From Candidatus Vicinibacter affinis (GTDB lineage Bacteria > Bacteroidota > Bacteroidia > Chitinophagales > Saprospiraceae), in NCBI GenBank assembly GCA_016714365.1, contig JADJNH010000008.1:4255-68254 (forward strand): a stretch of DNA of 64,000 nucleotides. Reading direction: 5' to 3'. This document shows, in pieces, positions 35,668-43,343 of the stretch (its first letter is position 1; each line of letters starts with the position of its first letter). Both the position numbers and the translations under genes were made by a program. The notes under the pieces were generated by a model. It was not told where the DNA came from. It ran no database searches and saw nothing but the letters and a program-made list of their open reading frames with translations.

Positions 35668-36410
35668 TGGCAGCTAAAGAATTTTATCATGACATAGACC
35701 TCGTCAAAGTCTCGCAAATTATAAACGGAAGGGTTTATAATAGAACAACGGCAGAGAGAACAACTCTTGCAGGAACATTATCGACAACCCACAAGGGTTT
35801 GTTTGTCTGGGATACAGACCTTTCCAGTCTCTGGATATGGAACGGATCAGCATTTGTTAGCCCTGGGGCAGTAGCCGGAGCAATGACATTTAAGGGTGTT
35901 GTTGCTTACAACGCATCAGAACCCGGCTCACCTGCTACCGGAGATTACTATGTTTTCTCCACCGCAGGAACAAATACATGGGAGTCTTCCGATGTAGTTC
36001 AGATTGGAGACTCTGTTGTATGGGATGGCACAAACTGGAAATTTATTCAGGGCAATGTATTGGCAGCAAGCGAAACTGTTGCAGGAGTTATTGAAATTGC
36101 AACAACTGGCGAAACTAATACTGGTACAGATGATGTAAGGGCGGTTACTCCGTTAAAATTAGCAGGGTATGCAACCACTAAGGCTTTTGCTAAAACATAC
36201 TACGCTGGCTCATTGTCATTGGTGGCGAATACTCCTTTGACAGTTTCACATTCACTTGCTTTGCAAAACAGGAATGCTTGTGTTGTTATGGTTTGGGATT
36301 CCACACATTCGGCTATAAGTGTTGATGTTGATTCGGTTGATGTGAATTCATTGACCATCACCTCGGCAGTAGCTTTGACTGGTGCGCAAATTTGTATAGT
36401 CGGATTTTAA
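35667..36410 (+). CDS. Tail fibre protein with Phage_fiber_2-like repeat
   Basis: A 247-aa protein. The stretch ASETVAGVIEIATTGETNTG then DVRAVTPLKLAGYATTKAFA is the Phage_fiber_2-type repeat found in tail fibres. The N-terminal part carries a GDYYVFSTAGTN pattern (residues about 90-105) common to fibre adaptor domains. The C-terminus is a beta domain (VSHSLALQNRNACVVMVWDS). It probably belongs to a second fibre. Confidence 0.72.
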   Translation: MAAKEFYHDIDLVKVSQIINGRVYNRTTAERTTLAGTLSTTHKGLFVWDTDLSSLWIWNGSAFVSPGAVAGAMTFKGVVAYNASEPGSPATGDYYVFSTAGTNTWESSDVVQIGDSVVWDGTNWKFIQGNVLAASETVAGVIEIATTGETNTGTDDVRAVTPLKLAGYATTKAFAKTYYAGSLSLVANTPLTVSHSLALQNRNACVVMVWDSTHSAISVDVDSVDVNSLTITSAVALTGAQICIVGF

Positions 36411-36412
36411 GA

Positions 36413-36934
36413 ATGGCTGACAAACTTCAAAACCCTTTAGATATAGTTGAATTAGCCGCTTCTCCGGGTTCACCGGGGAGCGGCTATAAGCGTATTTATG
36501 CTAAATCAGATGGACAGATTTATGCAAAAGATTCAAGCGGAAATGAAGTTTTATATACCACATCAGAATTTGACATCGTATATATAATTGATGGTGGCGG
36601 TTCAGTAATTACAACAGGGGTTAAGGGAGGATTATTTATTTCATTCCCATACAAAATAATTGAATGGACATTAGCCAGTATTGACCCTGCAACAACAAGC
36701 GGTTCAATAGTTTTGGACATCTGGACCGACACCCAGGCTAATTTTCCACCAACTGTAGGAGACACCATTACGGCAGCTGCCAAGCCTACAATCACGACAT
36801 CGACTAAAGGGCAAAGTTCAACATTGACAGGGTGGACAGTTTCGCAAACGGCAGGGCGTTGGGTTTATTTTAATGTCGATTCTGTAACGAGTTTAAAAAT
36901 GGTAGCGATAACTTTAAAATGTATTAGAACTTAA
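36413..36934 (+). CDS. Fibre-associated protein, 173 aa
   Basis: A 173-aa protein from the ATG at 36413. The first part (ADKLQNPLDIVELAASPGSP, YKRIYAKSDGQIYAKDSSG) has the short Gly/Asp pattern of fibre shaft segments, followed by a beta domain. It lies between two fibre-like genes. No named domain. Confidence 0.5.
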   Translation: MADKLQNPLDIVELAASPGSPGSGYKRIYAKSDGQIYAKDSSGNEVLYTTSEFDIVYIIDGGGSVITTGVKGGLFISFPYKIIEWTLASIDPATTSGSIVLDIWTDTQANFPPTVGDTITAAAKPTITTSTKGQSSTLTGWTVSQTAGRWVYFNVDSVTSLKMVAITLKCIRT

Positions 36935-36938
36935 AAAT

Positions 36939-37439
36939 ATGGCAAGATATAGAATTTATAACGGTGCTATGCCGACAACGGCAAAGTTCGTGGCTGTTAC
37001 AACGGGAACAGCTATTAAGACTTTACTGCAATTAAAACCATTCAATCAATGTAAGATTGTAGCGTGGGGTATTTCATTTGATGGGTCAGCGGCAGCCACA
37101 CCAATTCCGGTGGAATTGTTAGAAACGGGAACTGTTTTTGCAACGGTCACGGCATCAGTAGATGCAGGTTGTGTAAAATTAAGCGGCTCAGATCAAGCGG
37201 TGGCATCGGTTGCAGGGTTAACAATGGGAACGGCAGCGACTGGATATACAGCTTCGGCAGAGGGAACTATCACAACTACAAGGCTATTCGATGCTCAATT
37301 AGTTGCCCCTACAAATCAATATATTTATCAATTCCCATTAGGACAAGAACCTGTTTTAGTTATTGGCAACGCTTGTAGAATTAGAACACATGCGGCGGCG
37401 GCGGTTAATGCGATAGCCTGGATCGAAATAGAAATCTAA
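36939..37439 (+). CDS. Fibre-like or receptor-binding-type beta protein, 166 aa
   Basis: A 166-aa Ala/Thr/Gly-rich beta protein (VAVTTGTAIKTLLQLKPFNQ; GTVFATVTASVDAGCVKLSG). It lacks any catalytic motif. Its neighbours are fibre-like genes on both sides, so I place it with the fibres. Confidence 0.5.
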   Translation: MARYRIYNGAMPTTAKFVAVTTGTAIKTLLQLKPFNQCKIVAWGISFDGSAAATPIPVELLETGTVFATVTASVDAGCVKLSGSDQAVASVAGLTMGTAATGYTASAEGTITTTRLFDAQLVAPTNQYIYQFPLGQEPVLVIGNACRIRTHAAAAVNAIAWIEIEI

Positions 37440-37451
37440 AAATAAAAAATA

Positions 37452-37793
37452 ATGAACGGACAAGCAACTTGCAAGGTGACTGAATTTGTATCAGGGAACA
37501 TCTTTATAAGGCCAAACGCACTACTGCCAAAAGGATACATTACACATGGCCATAAGCATAAATTTGACCACACTACAATAGTTTTCCAGGGTTCGGTACG
37601 TGTGAAATTAACCGATGAAGACGGGAATGTAGTCGAAAAGGATTTTGTAGCCCCTTCTCATTTTTTAACAAAGGCCAATATTGAACACGAAATAACGGCT
37701 TTAGAAGATGATACTACTTATTGGTGCGTATTCTCTTTAAGAAATGCAGAAGGAGAAGTGGTTCAAGAATTTGACGGATGGCACGAATATTAA
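37452..37793 (+). CDS. Cupin-like protein, 113 aa
   Basis: A 113-aa protein. HGHKHKFDHTTIVFQGSVRV matches the first cupin motif (G, HxH, then the beta core), and a later KANIEHEITAL holds another His. This spacing suggests a metal-binding single cupin barrel. A cupin beside fibre genes is rare in phages; it could be an isomerase or oxygenase for surface sugars, or a structural beta barrel. It lies 12 bases after the upstream gene. Confidence 0.65.
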   Translation: MNGQATCKVTEFVSGNIFIRPNALLPKGYITHGHKHKFDHTTIVFQGSVRVKLTDEDGNVVEKDFVAPSHFLTKANIEHEITALEDDTTYWCVFSLRNAEGEVVQEFDGWHEY

Positions 37794-37804
37794 AATTTTA
37801 AGAT

Positions 37805-38194
37805 ATGTATAACGCAGAAATTATAGATAAAAAAATTGAAAACGGCAGACTTTCTGTCACAGTTTTATTTGAAAATGAAAAAGGGGAAAAGTTTAATGAC
37901 ACTTTTGAAACTACTCAATATCAGGACACTTCATGGATAGGTAAGCAAATCAAAAGAAAATTGAGCCATATCAATTCATTGCCAAATGTTTCTGAAAAAA
38001 TAGAAGTTGGGCCGTTTAATGAAATTGTTATAGCTAAAACAGATAAAGAAATTTATTTAGAAAAGTCGGCACTCTATATAAAATATATGAGTGTTGCAAG
38101 AATGGGCCTTATTCAAAGCGATAGGAAAATTATATTAGACTTAAGGGATTGGCTAAGGGGTAATTTTAAAGATGAATATATACATTTGTTTTAA
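37805..38194 (+). CDS. Hypothetical protein, 129 aa
   Basis: A 129-aa protein with an acidic, Lys-rich beta first half (RLSVTVLFENEKGEKFNDTF) and a helical second half. No recognised family. It may be a chaperone or a fibre accessory. It overlaps the next start by one base. Confidence 0.5.
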   Translation: MYNAEIIDKKIENGRLSVTVLFENEKGEKFNDTFETTQYQDTSWIGKQIKRKLSHINSLPNVSEKIEVGPFNEIVIAKTDKEIYLEKSALYIKYMSVARMGLIQSDRKIILDLRDWLRGNFKDEYIHLF

Positions 38195-38760
38195 TGGCAT
38201 CACAAGGTCCAAATAGTGCGGGAACATTTGCTAATGATGGTGGGTCTGGTGGGTCATATACATGGTCAAATCTATCATTTGCGTCTACTTCAAATAATCA
38301 GTACGCAACTTGCACGGTTAATGCTTCCGGGGTTACTTATTTTTTAAAATGTACAAATTTTGGTTTTGCAATTCCTGGAGGTTCTACAATAGATGGAATA
38401 TATGTTGGCGTTGAATGTTGGTCAGATAATTCGGGTGCTTCAGATTTATATGTGCAACTTGTTAAAGGTGGAACGATATCAGGGGATAATAAAGCATATT
38501 TCCCTGATATTACAATAGAATCGGTTGTGCCATACGGGGGCATATCTGATCTATGGGGATTATCTTTTACGGTTGCAGATATTAACAGCTCAACATTTGG
38601 CATAGCGTGGGCAGGACAAAACACCTCAATGAAATCAGGGGTTAATTATTATATAGATCATGTAACAATTACAGTTTATTACACAGGCGGAGGCGGCGGC
38701 GGCGTAGTTAGTAAAATATTCAAAACAAGACAAGCAATTAACCGAGCATCAACATATTAA
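38194..38760 (+). CDS. Fibre-type beta protein, 188 aa
   Basis: A 188-aa protein with a jelly-roll-like pattern (GTFANDGGSGGSYTWSNLSF; NYYIDHVTITVYYTG) and a Gly run (GGGGGG, GGCGGAGGCGGC DNA) before a short tail KIFKTRQAINRASTY. It is the last of the fibre-like genes; the Gly run would be a hinge. Confidence 0.5.
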   Translation: MASQGPNSAGTFANDGGSGGSYTWSNLSFASTSNNQYATCTVNASGVTYFLKCTNFGFAIPGGSTIDGIYVGVECWSDNSGASDLYVQLVKGGTISGDNKAYFPDITIESVVPYGGISDLWGLSFTVADINSSTFGIAWAGQNTSMKSGVNYYIDHVTITVYYTGGGGGGVVSKIFKTRQAINRASTY

Positions 38761-38763
38761 AAA

Positions 38764-38883
38764 ATGGCGAGACATGGTAGGAGCTTTCCAATAGGAAGAA
38801 GAGTAAAGACAGGATTCTGGATGTCAATTTATTTATCAGTATCTCAAAGTATAGCTAAAGCATGGGGATTTATAATAGGATAG
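38764..38883 (+). CDS. Small hypothetical peptide, 39 aa
   Basis: MARHGRSFPIGRRVKTGFWM then a Ser/Ala-rich hydrophobic end (SIYLSVSQSIAKAWGFIIG), so a basic start and one weak span. The stop at 38881 is followed by a gap before the holin-like gene. Function unknown. Confidence 0.4.
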   Translation: MARHGRSFPIGRRVKTGFWMSIYLSVSQSIAKAWGFIIG

Positions 38884-38931
38884 GAGAAACAGGATATGCG
38901 TATCCGTAAAATATAACAAACACCTTAAAAT

Positions 38932-39225
38932 ATGAACACCTTAAAAAAAGTAATTGTAATTCTTGGGAACGTTTTAAATTTTATCGGCAAGGTTCCTGCC
39001 TTTTTACTCCCTTCCAGTTTGAAGGGTTACAGAACAGAGTTATTTAACATTTTGGCGGTTGCGGTTGTGGCATTGGAGCAATTCGATATCACAGGATTAG
39101 CAGACGCTATATGTGGACTGATTAATTGTGATGCAGACGCAATTAAAGGCATTTATGTCTTATTGATTGCAGCCATTAACATTAGCCTGAGGCGCAAAAC
39201 AGACACCGCACCTCACACCAATTGA
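38932..39225 (+). CDS. Holin-like membrane protein, 97 aa
   Basis: A 97-aa protein with a hydrophobic N-terminal segment (VIVILGNVLNFIGKVPAFLL) and two further spans (LFNILAVAVVALEQFDIT; GIYVLLIAAINISL). It ends shortly before two terminators and the endolysin gene. The position beside the endolysin makes it the better holin candidate of the two small membrane proteins. Confidence 0.55.
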   Translation: MNTLKKVIVILGNVLNFIGKVPAFLLPSSLKGYRTELFNILAVAVVALEQFDITGLADAICGLINCDADAIKGIYVLLIAAINISLRRKTDTAPHTN

Positions 39226-39255
39226 TATTCTTTTTTCATGGGTTGGTTTTGTTTT

Positions 39256-39279
39256 GCCGGGGGTGGTTCCCCGGCTTTT
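39256..39279 (+). terminator. Hairpin terminator after the structural genes
   Basis: GCCGGGG (39256-39262) pairs with CCCCGGC (39269-39275), followed by TTTT. It closes the late structural operon. Confidence 0.75.
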
Positions 39280-39324
39280 AAAGATTTTACCGAGGCACAC
39301 CAGTCACGGAATTACCCGACGAGT

Positions 39325-39348
39325 GGAGGGTTAAAATCCTCCATTTTT
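39325..39348 (+). terminator. Second hairpin terminator before the endolysin gene
   Basis: GGAGG (39325-39329) pairs with CCTCC (39338-39342), followed by ATTTTTT. It is weaker than the first; the pair forms a tandem terminator. Confidence 0.6.
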
Positions 39349-39360
39349 TAATCTAAAAGA

Positions 39361-39837
39361 ATGAATACAAGCCAAAAGTTATATCATTTATTTGGTGATC
39401 CTTTCACCGCTGAATTTCAAAAAAAATACTTGCACGTTTGGGATGTTCCAACAAAATTAGAAGTGGGGATAATTCCTAAAAAGATTTATTGTCACGCCTC
39501 ATTTGCGCCAGTTTTAGAAAAGTTTTTCAAGCTACTTATTGAAAGACAGCTCACGGACCATATCAAGACCTGGGACGGATGTTACAACCTTAGACCCATA
39601 AGAGGCTATGAAAAGCATTTTGATGCGCTTTATAAGGTCGGGAATCTTAATGATGCAATGAAGTACCTATCATGCCATTCGTGGGGTTCTGCGATAGATA
39701 TCAATGCAGCCTGGAACCAATTAGGGAAAACATCAACTCAAAATGCTGAATTGGTGAAAGCCGGGAAAGAGGCTGGCATGATTTGGGGAGGTGATTTTAA
39801 GCGTGTTGATGCACAACATTTTGAAATGAAACTTTAA
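39361..39837 (+). CDS. Endolysin, M15-type D-Ala-D-Ala carboxypeptidase-like
   Basis: A 158-aa protein. The segment SCHSWGSAIDIN gives His106 and Asp113, and RVDAQHFEM gives His153, the zinc ligands of peptidase M15 (VanY/Ply-like) enzymes. FKRVDAQHF has the usual Asp before the His. The protein has no signal peptide, so it would need a holin to reach the peptidoglycan. The length fits a single-domain endolysin. Confidence 0.85.
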   Translation: MNTSQKLYHLFGDPFTAEFQKKYLHVWDVPTKLEVGIIPKKIYCHASFAPVLEKFFKLLIERQLTDHIKTWDGCYNLRPIRGYEKHFDALYKVGNLNDAMKYLSCHSWGSAIDINAAWNQLGKTSTQNAELVKAGKEAGMIWGGDFKRVDAQHFEMKL

Positions 39838-39841
39838 TTTC

Positions 39842-40864
39842 ATGACAATAAGAAAAAAGGATGCGGAGTTAATCGAGAATTTAATAGTTGAGCATCTTGA
39901 ATTGATGCCGACTGTTCCCAATCGGACATTGGCGAGGATACTTTGTGAAAAATACCCTGAAACATTTTACAGCATTGAACAAGCCAGGACGTGTGTAAGG
40001 GCAAGGCGAGGTAAAAATGCATCGAGGCATAGAGAGGCAAGGCTAAGAGCCGGAAAGAAAATATACACCCAACTAATTGAACATTACCCTGAGCCTGAAT
40101 TACACGAATTAGACCCATATCAGATTCCTAAAGGAAACACGAATATCGGGGTTATATCAGATCTGCATTTTCCAAAACAATGTAACGAAACGATTGATTT
40201 TGCCTTAAATGATTACGCACGAATTGGGGTTGATACTATAATTCTGAATGGTGATATTTTAGACAACCCGACATTCGGGAAATTTCCAGTTGATCCGAAC
40301 TACCGATCAAAGGTCGGGCATTGGTTCGATCAGACGGAATACTTTTTAGAATCACTTCGGGAGGCGTTCCCGAATGCCTTAATACTATATGTCGAAGGCA
40401 ATCATGATTCTTGGTATCGAAGATGGTTATGGCAACAAGCCAAGAACGTGGCAGCTGATCCTTATTTCTCATTGGAGGATAGGCTGCATCTCATAGATTA
40501 TGGAATAAAATTCATTCCCGAAATCCAATTAATACAGTGCCATGATTACTTTATATTTCATGGTCATCAACACGCTAAAGGTGGGCAATTGGACACGGTT
40601 GCAAAAAGAATGGTCGCAAAGCTAAATTCAAACTGTATCATAGGACATATGCACTATGCTTCATCTTTTGCCCTTACTAATATAACAGGGGCAAATTGCG
40701 CCACTGTCCATGTATTAGGTGCAGCATCAACCAATAAGCCTTCATACATGCCATTTGGAGGCAAGTCCAGAAAAGGCTATCTGTATATGACCGCTAAAGA
40801 TGGAGTTTGTGAAGTGTCTAACATCTGGAACGATAACGGAAGAAAGAGGGAGATCACAATATGA
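39842..40864 (+). CDS. Calcineurin-like metallophosphoesterase with an N-terminal HTH-like region
   Basis: A 340-aa protein. Catalytic motifs in order: ISDLHFP near residues 104-110, NGDILDN near 135-141, EGNHDSW near 184-190, and FHGHQHAKGG near 239-248, plus a GHMH near residue 270. The first 60 residues look like a small helical DNA-binding region with SIEQARTCVRARRGK. It begins 4 bases after the endolysin stop. Phage metallophosphoesterases can cut DNA or RNA; the substrate here is unknown. Confidence 0.8.
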   Translation: MTIRKKDAELIENLIVEHLELMPTVPNRTLARILCEKYPETFYSIEQARTCVRARRGKNASRHREARLRAGKKIYTQLIEHYPEPELHELDPYQIPKGNTNIGVISDLHFPKQCNETIDFALNDYARIGVDTIILNGDILDNPTFGKFPVDPNYRSKVGHWFDQTEYFLESLREAFPNALILYVEGNHDSWYRRWLWQQAKNVAADPYFSLEDRLHLIDYGIKFIPEIQLIQCHDYFIFHGHQHAKGGQLDTVAKRMVAKLNSNCIIGHMHYASSFALTNITGANCATVHVLGAASTNKPSYMPFGGKSRKGYLYMTAKDGVCEVSNIWNDNGRKREITI

Positions 40865-41028
40865 GCAAACCCAAAAGGAAGCGATTAACAAAGAATAGTC
40901 CGGTGAGGGTGTCACTGTCATTAAGAAAGTGGCAGTTAGACGCATTGGGAGGGCCTGAAAAGGTAAGGGAATATCTATATAACTACATTAATGCAGTCAC
41001 TTATATAAACCACACTACCAATAATTAG
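40861..41028 (+). CDS. Small RHH-like DNA-binding protein, 55 aa
   Basis: Its ATG overlaps the metallophosphoesterase stop (ATGA). The basic start KPKRKRLTKNSPVRVSLSLR is followed by a helix KWQLDALGGPEKVREYLYNY, the strand-helix order of a ribbon-helix-helix protein. It directly precedes the operator-rich region and may be its repressor; that is inference. Confidence 0.5.
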   Translation: MSKPKRKRLTKNSPVRVSLSLRKWQLDALGGPEKVREYLYNYINAVTYINHTTNN

Positions 41029-41040
41029 CCACATTTAAAC

Positions 41041-41056
41041 ATACCCGATCAGGTAT
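41041..41056 (+). promoter_or_regulatory. Near-palindromic operator candidate (site 1)
   Basis: ATACCCGATCAGGTAT is an almost perfect 16-base palindrome in the gap between the small RHH-like gene and the HTH gene. A close variant lies 26 bases further on. Spaced, similar palindromes beside a promoter are typical of repressor sites. Confidence 0.5.
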
Positions 41057-41081
41057 GATTTCTCATTCATCAAGTCAGAAT

Positions 41082-41097
41082 GTACCCGATAAGGTGC
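41082..41097 (+). promoter_or_regulatory. Operator candidate (site 2)
   Basis: GTACCCGATAAGGTGC shares ACCCGAT-AGGT with site 1. It continues into GTGCAATAT, which recurs at 41127-41135 and 41220-41228, the last between the two promoter elements. Confidence 0.5.
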
Positions 41098-41209
41098 AAT
41101 ATCTGATGCAAAATGAACATCACAATGTGCAATATATTATTTTATATCAATCATTTATATATTATAATATAAAAAATGTGAAGAATTGACAAAAATAATT
41201 GTCTAAAAA

Positions 41210-41242
41210 TTTGGATAATGTGCAATATTGAACATATATTTG
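41210..41242 (+). promoter_or_regulatory. Promoter of the early HTH gene
   Basis: TTTG at 41210-41213, a 21-base spacer and TATATTTG at 41235-41242 fit the Bacteroidetes promoter well. The GTGCAATAT repeat lies in the spacer, so a protein bound there could block initiation. Transcription would start about 10 bases before the ATG at 41261. Confidence 0.65.
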
Positions 41243-41260
41243 TACCATACTTATAAAGAA

Positions 41261-41482
41261 ATGCAAGATAATAACAAACCAGACATAGCAAAAGAAATGG
41301 GGCTACTTACTTTAGTAGAGGCAGCAAAATATTTAGGAGTGTCAGAAGGCCACTTCAGACAACATATTTCGCCTAAACTCATAGGTGTAACCCCAGGCAA
41401 AACAAAGTATTTCACAAAAAAAGAGTTGATTAAATGGTTAGGCGCAAGAATTACAAAAGTAGCACAACAGGCGATAGTTTAA
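41261..41482 (+). CDS. Helix-turn-helix protein, excisionase/MerR-like, 73 aa
   Basis: From the ATG at 41261 the protein reads MGLLTLVEAAKYLGVSEGHF then TPGKTKYFTKKELIKWLGAR, the winged-helix pattern of AlpA/excisionase-type regulators. A TTG frame start at 41228 would overlap the promoter, so I reject it. A regulator of lysogeny or of the early genes is likely, but there is no integrase to pair it with. Confidence 0.65.
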   Translation: MQDNNKPDIAKEMGLLTLVEAAKYLGVSEGHFRQHISPKLIGVTPGKTKYFTKKELIKWLGARITKVAQQAIV

Positions 41483-41779
41483 CACGTAATTAACTGAACT
41501 TTAACTTATTATAAATTTATACTATACGAGAACGCTCGTATAGGGTGGCATCTTTTTGCCTAAAAGAAACAGAACAAGCGAGGCCGTGAGTGATGGTTTT
41601 ATCATTCAAATCTACCTGAGGATGCGCCCGGTTGACAATATGGTTAGCCGGGTCCTTTTCGGATAGCAAAATGTCTTCATGATTCCTTGAAAGCAAGGAG
41701 GTTTTGATTTTCTATTAAAATGGTAAAGTTAGCCGGGTGAGATTCCCGGCATTTTTAAAACTCAATCAACTCATTTAAA
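41483..41779 (+). other. Structured intergenic region before the antirepressor
   Basis: Nearly 300 bases without a gene, with several hairpins: CTATACGAG and CTCGTATAG around AACG (41522-41543, perfect), a CCCGG/CCGGG pair near 41640-41665, and GCCGGG with CCCGGC at 41732-41750 followed by ATTTTT. It may be a leader, an attenuator or a small RNA. I find no ORF and no named RNA family in it. Confidence 0.5.
41732..41756 (+). terminator. Hairpin terminator or attenuator upstream of the antirepressor
   Basis: GCCGGG (41732-41737) pairs with CCCGGC (41745-41750), followed by ATTTTT. It stands 24 bases before the antirepressor ATG, so it may act as an attenuator. Confidence 0.55.
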
Positions 41780-42574
41780 ATGAATAATCTTTTCAACCAA
41801 AAAGCAAATTTCCCAGAGGTAAAGATCGAAGGCGAAAATCAGGTAGTTTCTGCCAGGGACTTATATAATTTCTTGGAAGTATCTGAGGCATTTAGTGAAT
41901 GGTTTGCGAGAATGAAAGGGTATGGATTCACGCAAAACGTTGATTATCAAAGTTTATCGGGAAAATCCGAAAAACTCGGAGGCCGACCATCAACGGATTA
42001 TGCCTTAACTATTGAAACGGCCAAAGAGATCGCCATGATCCAGAGAACAGAGATAGGTAAAAAGGTCCGGGAATATTTCATCGAATGCGAAAGGCAACTG
42101 AAAATAAAAAAGATTTCTGATAGGATTTTGACCCCGGATGTCCTGATCAATTTGGCTACACAACTTAAGGGTGAAATGGCAAAAAACGAGGAACTGACCG
42201 AACAATTACAAATGTCCGAATCAGTAATCAAGGCCCAGGCTCCAAAAGTAAAATATGTGGATGAAGTATTGGCAGTGCCGAATACTTGGACCACAACCAC
42301 AATTGCAAAGGAATTGGGTATGACAGCCCAACACCTAAATAAAATCCTTTGTGATCTTAAGATTCAATTTCCGCATGAAAAGCATTATGTCCTTTATGCC
42401 AAATATCAAAATAAAGACTTCACAAGGACCAGGACTGCCACCTTCATAGATGGCTCAGGAGTGACAAGATCAAGCCTCCTGATGTCTTGGACCGAGAAAG
42501 GAAGGATGTTCATTCATCAGACCATCCAAGAAATCAGAAATGACAGCTCTATTCCTCAAGAATCAAAATCTTAA
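41780..42574 (+). CDS. Phage antirepressor (AntA/AntB N-terminus, KilAC-like C-terminus)
   Basis: A 264-aa protein. The N-terminal SARDLYNFLEVSEAFSEWFA then LTIETAKEIAMIQRTEIGKK matches AntA/AntB-type antirepressors. The C-terminal region (TTTIAKELGMTAQHLNKILC, KGRMFIHQTI) resembles KilAC DNA-binding domains. Such proteins inactivate phage repressors. Its place in the early region and the operators upstream fit a lysogeny switch. Confidence 0.87.
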   Translation: MNNLFNQKANFPEVKIEGENQVVSARDLYNFLEVSEAFSEWFARMKGYGFTQNVDYQSLSGKSEKLGGRPSTDYALTIETAKEIAMIQRTEIGKKVREYFIECERQLKIKKISDRILTPDVLINLATQLKGEMAKNEELTEQLQMSESVIKAQAPKVKYVDEVLAVPNTWTTTTIAKELGMTAQHLNKILCDLKIQFPHEKHYVLYAKYQNKDFTRTRTATFIDGSGVTRSSLLMSWTEKGRMFIHQTIQEIRNDSSIPQESKS

Positions 42575-42576
42575 TC

Positions 42577-42750
42577 ATGTTAATTGAACTCACATCTTCA
42601 GAAGCAATTACACTTCGTTTGGCCATCCATCATTCCATCATGGTAAACAATGAAATGCTCGACCTGTGCCTTGACTCAAGCGATTATCGCAAACACGAAA
42701 TCGAAAAGTTGAGAACAATTCAAAACAAATTAAACGGTCTACCTGACTAA
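42577..42750 (+). CDS. Small hypothetical protein, 57 aa
   Basis: MLIELTSSEAITLRLAIHHS then a helical tail ending KLRTIQNKLNGLPD. The start lies 2 bases after the antirepressor stop. No family recognised; mostly helical with several His. Confidence 0.5.
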   Translation: MLIELTSSEAITLRLAIHHSIMVNNEMLDLCLDSSDYRKHEIEKLRTIQNKLNGLPD

Positions 42751-42814
42751 AAGATAGAGAGTGTGCCAGTAAACGTATTGGCCTTTTGATTTTCGGTTAT
42801 ACCACATGCTTCAT

Positions 42815-42840
42815 GCCGGGTGGTCCTAAGCTGCCCGGCA
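42815..42840 (+). terminator. Hairpin between early genes (GCCGGG type)
   Basis: GCCGGG (42815-42820) pairs with CCCGGC (42834-42839) around a 13-base loop, followed by AAATTTAAA rather than a T-run. It is the same stem as at 41732 and 39256, so it may be a regulatory element rather than a classical terminator. Confidence 0.4.
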
Positions 42841-42852
42841 AATTTAAAAAAA

Positions 42853-42999
42853 ATGAGAATTGAAAACGATTTATTTATAAAGTGGTCCGTTGACGGCACA
42901 CTTAGAGATATAGAATTTATTCATGAGTTGGGTTTTACTGCCCGAATTAAGATTGCCCCAGGCCGTTTTTCACAAATTAAAACTTTCACAATTATATGA
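42853..42999 (+). CDS. Small hypothetical protein, 48 aa
   Basis: MRIENDLFIKWSVDGTLRDI then FIHELGFTARIKIAPGRFSQ. No family recognised; a small beta/helix protein. The stop overlaps the next ATG (ATGA). Confidence 0.45.
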   Translation: MRIENDLFIKWSVDGTLRDIEFIHELGFTARIKIAPGRFSQIKTFTII

Positions 43000-43343
43000 C
43001 AACTGCAACAATCTCCGAGCCTATTAAATTAAGAAAACCCGATGCCCCTCTTGACCACTATCACCACATTGAACAACTCCAAGTTGGAGAATGGTTTTAC
43101 TCAGTTTGGTTTGTGTTTTCTTATACCATTGAAGAATGGGAGGATGATTTACCCGATGGAAGGTCAAGAGTTTGCCAGGTTTACGATTTTCCAAAAGAAG
43201 AAATTAAAATCAGAGCATTAATGGGATGTCATGAAGCTGAGGAAGAATTAAAACCAATGAAAGAAATTGACCAGGACAAATACCTTGAACTCATTGATGC
43301 AATTTATTCAGAATTAGACAACAATACAGAATTCTACATATGA
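42996..43343 (+). CDS. Hypothetical acidic protein, 115 aa
   Basis: A 115-aa acidic protein (YTIEEWEDDLPDGRSRVCQV; EAEEELKPMKEIDQDKYLEL). It is coupled to both neighbours by ATGA overlaps, so the four small genes 42853-43770 form one translational chain. No family recognised. Confidence 0.5.
   Translation: MTTATISEPIKLRKPDAPLDHYHHIEQLQVGEWFYSVWFVFSYTIEEWEDDLPDGRSRVCQVYDFPKEEIKIRALMGCHEAEEELKPMKEIDQDKYLELIDAIYSELDNNTEFYI

Noticed and set aside
41228..41260. Upstream TTG start for the HTH gene
   Set aside because: It would lie inside the promoter -7 box; the ATG at 41261 fits the protein and the transcript start.
41261..41482. Excisionase as proof of site-specific integration
   Set aside because: The fold is shared by many regulators, and no integrase or attachment site was seen in the full unit.
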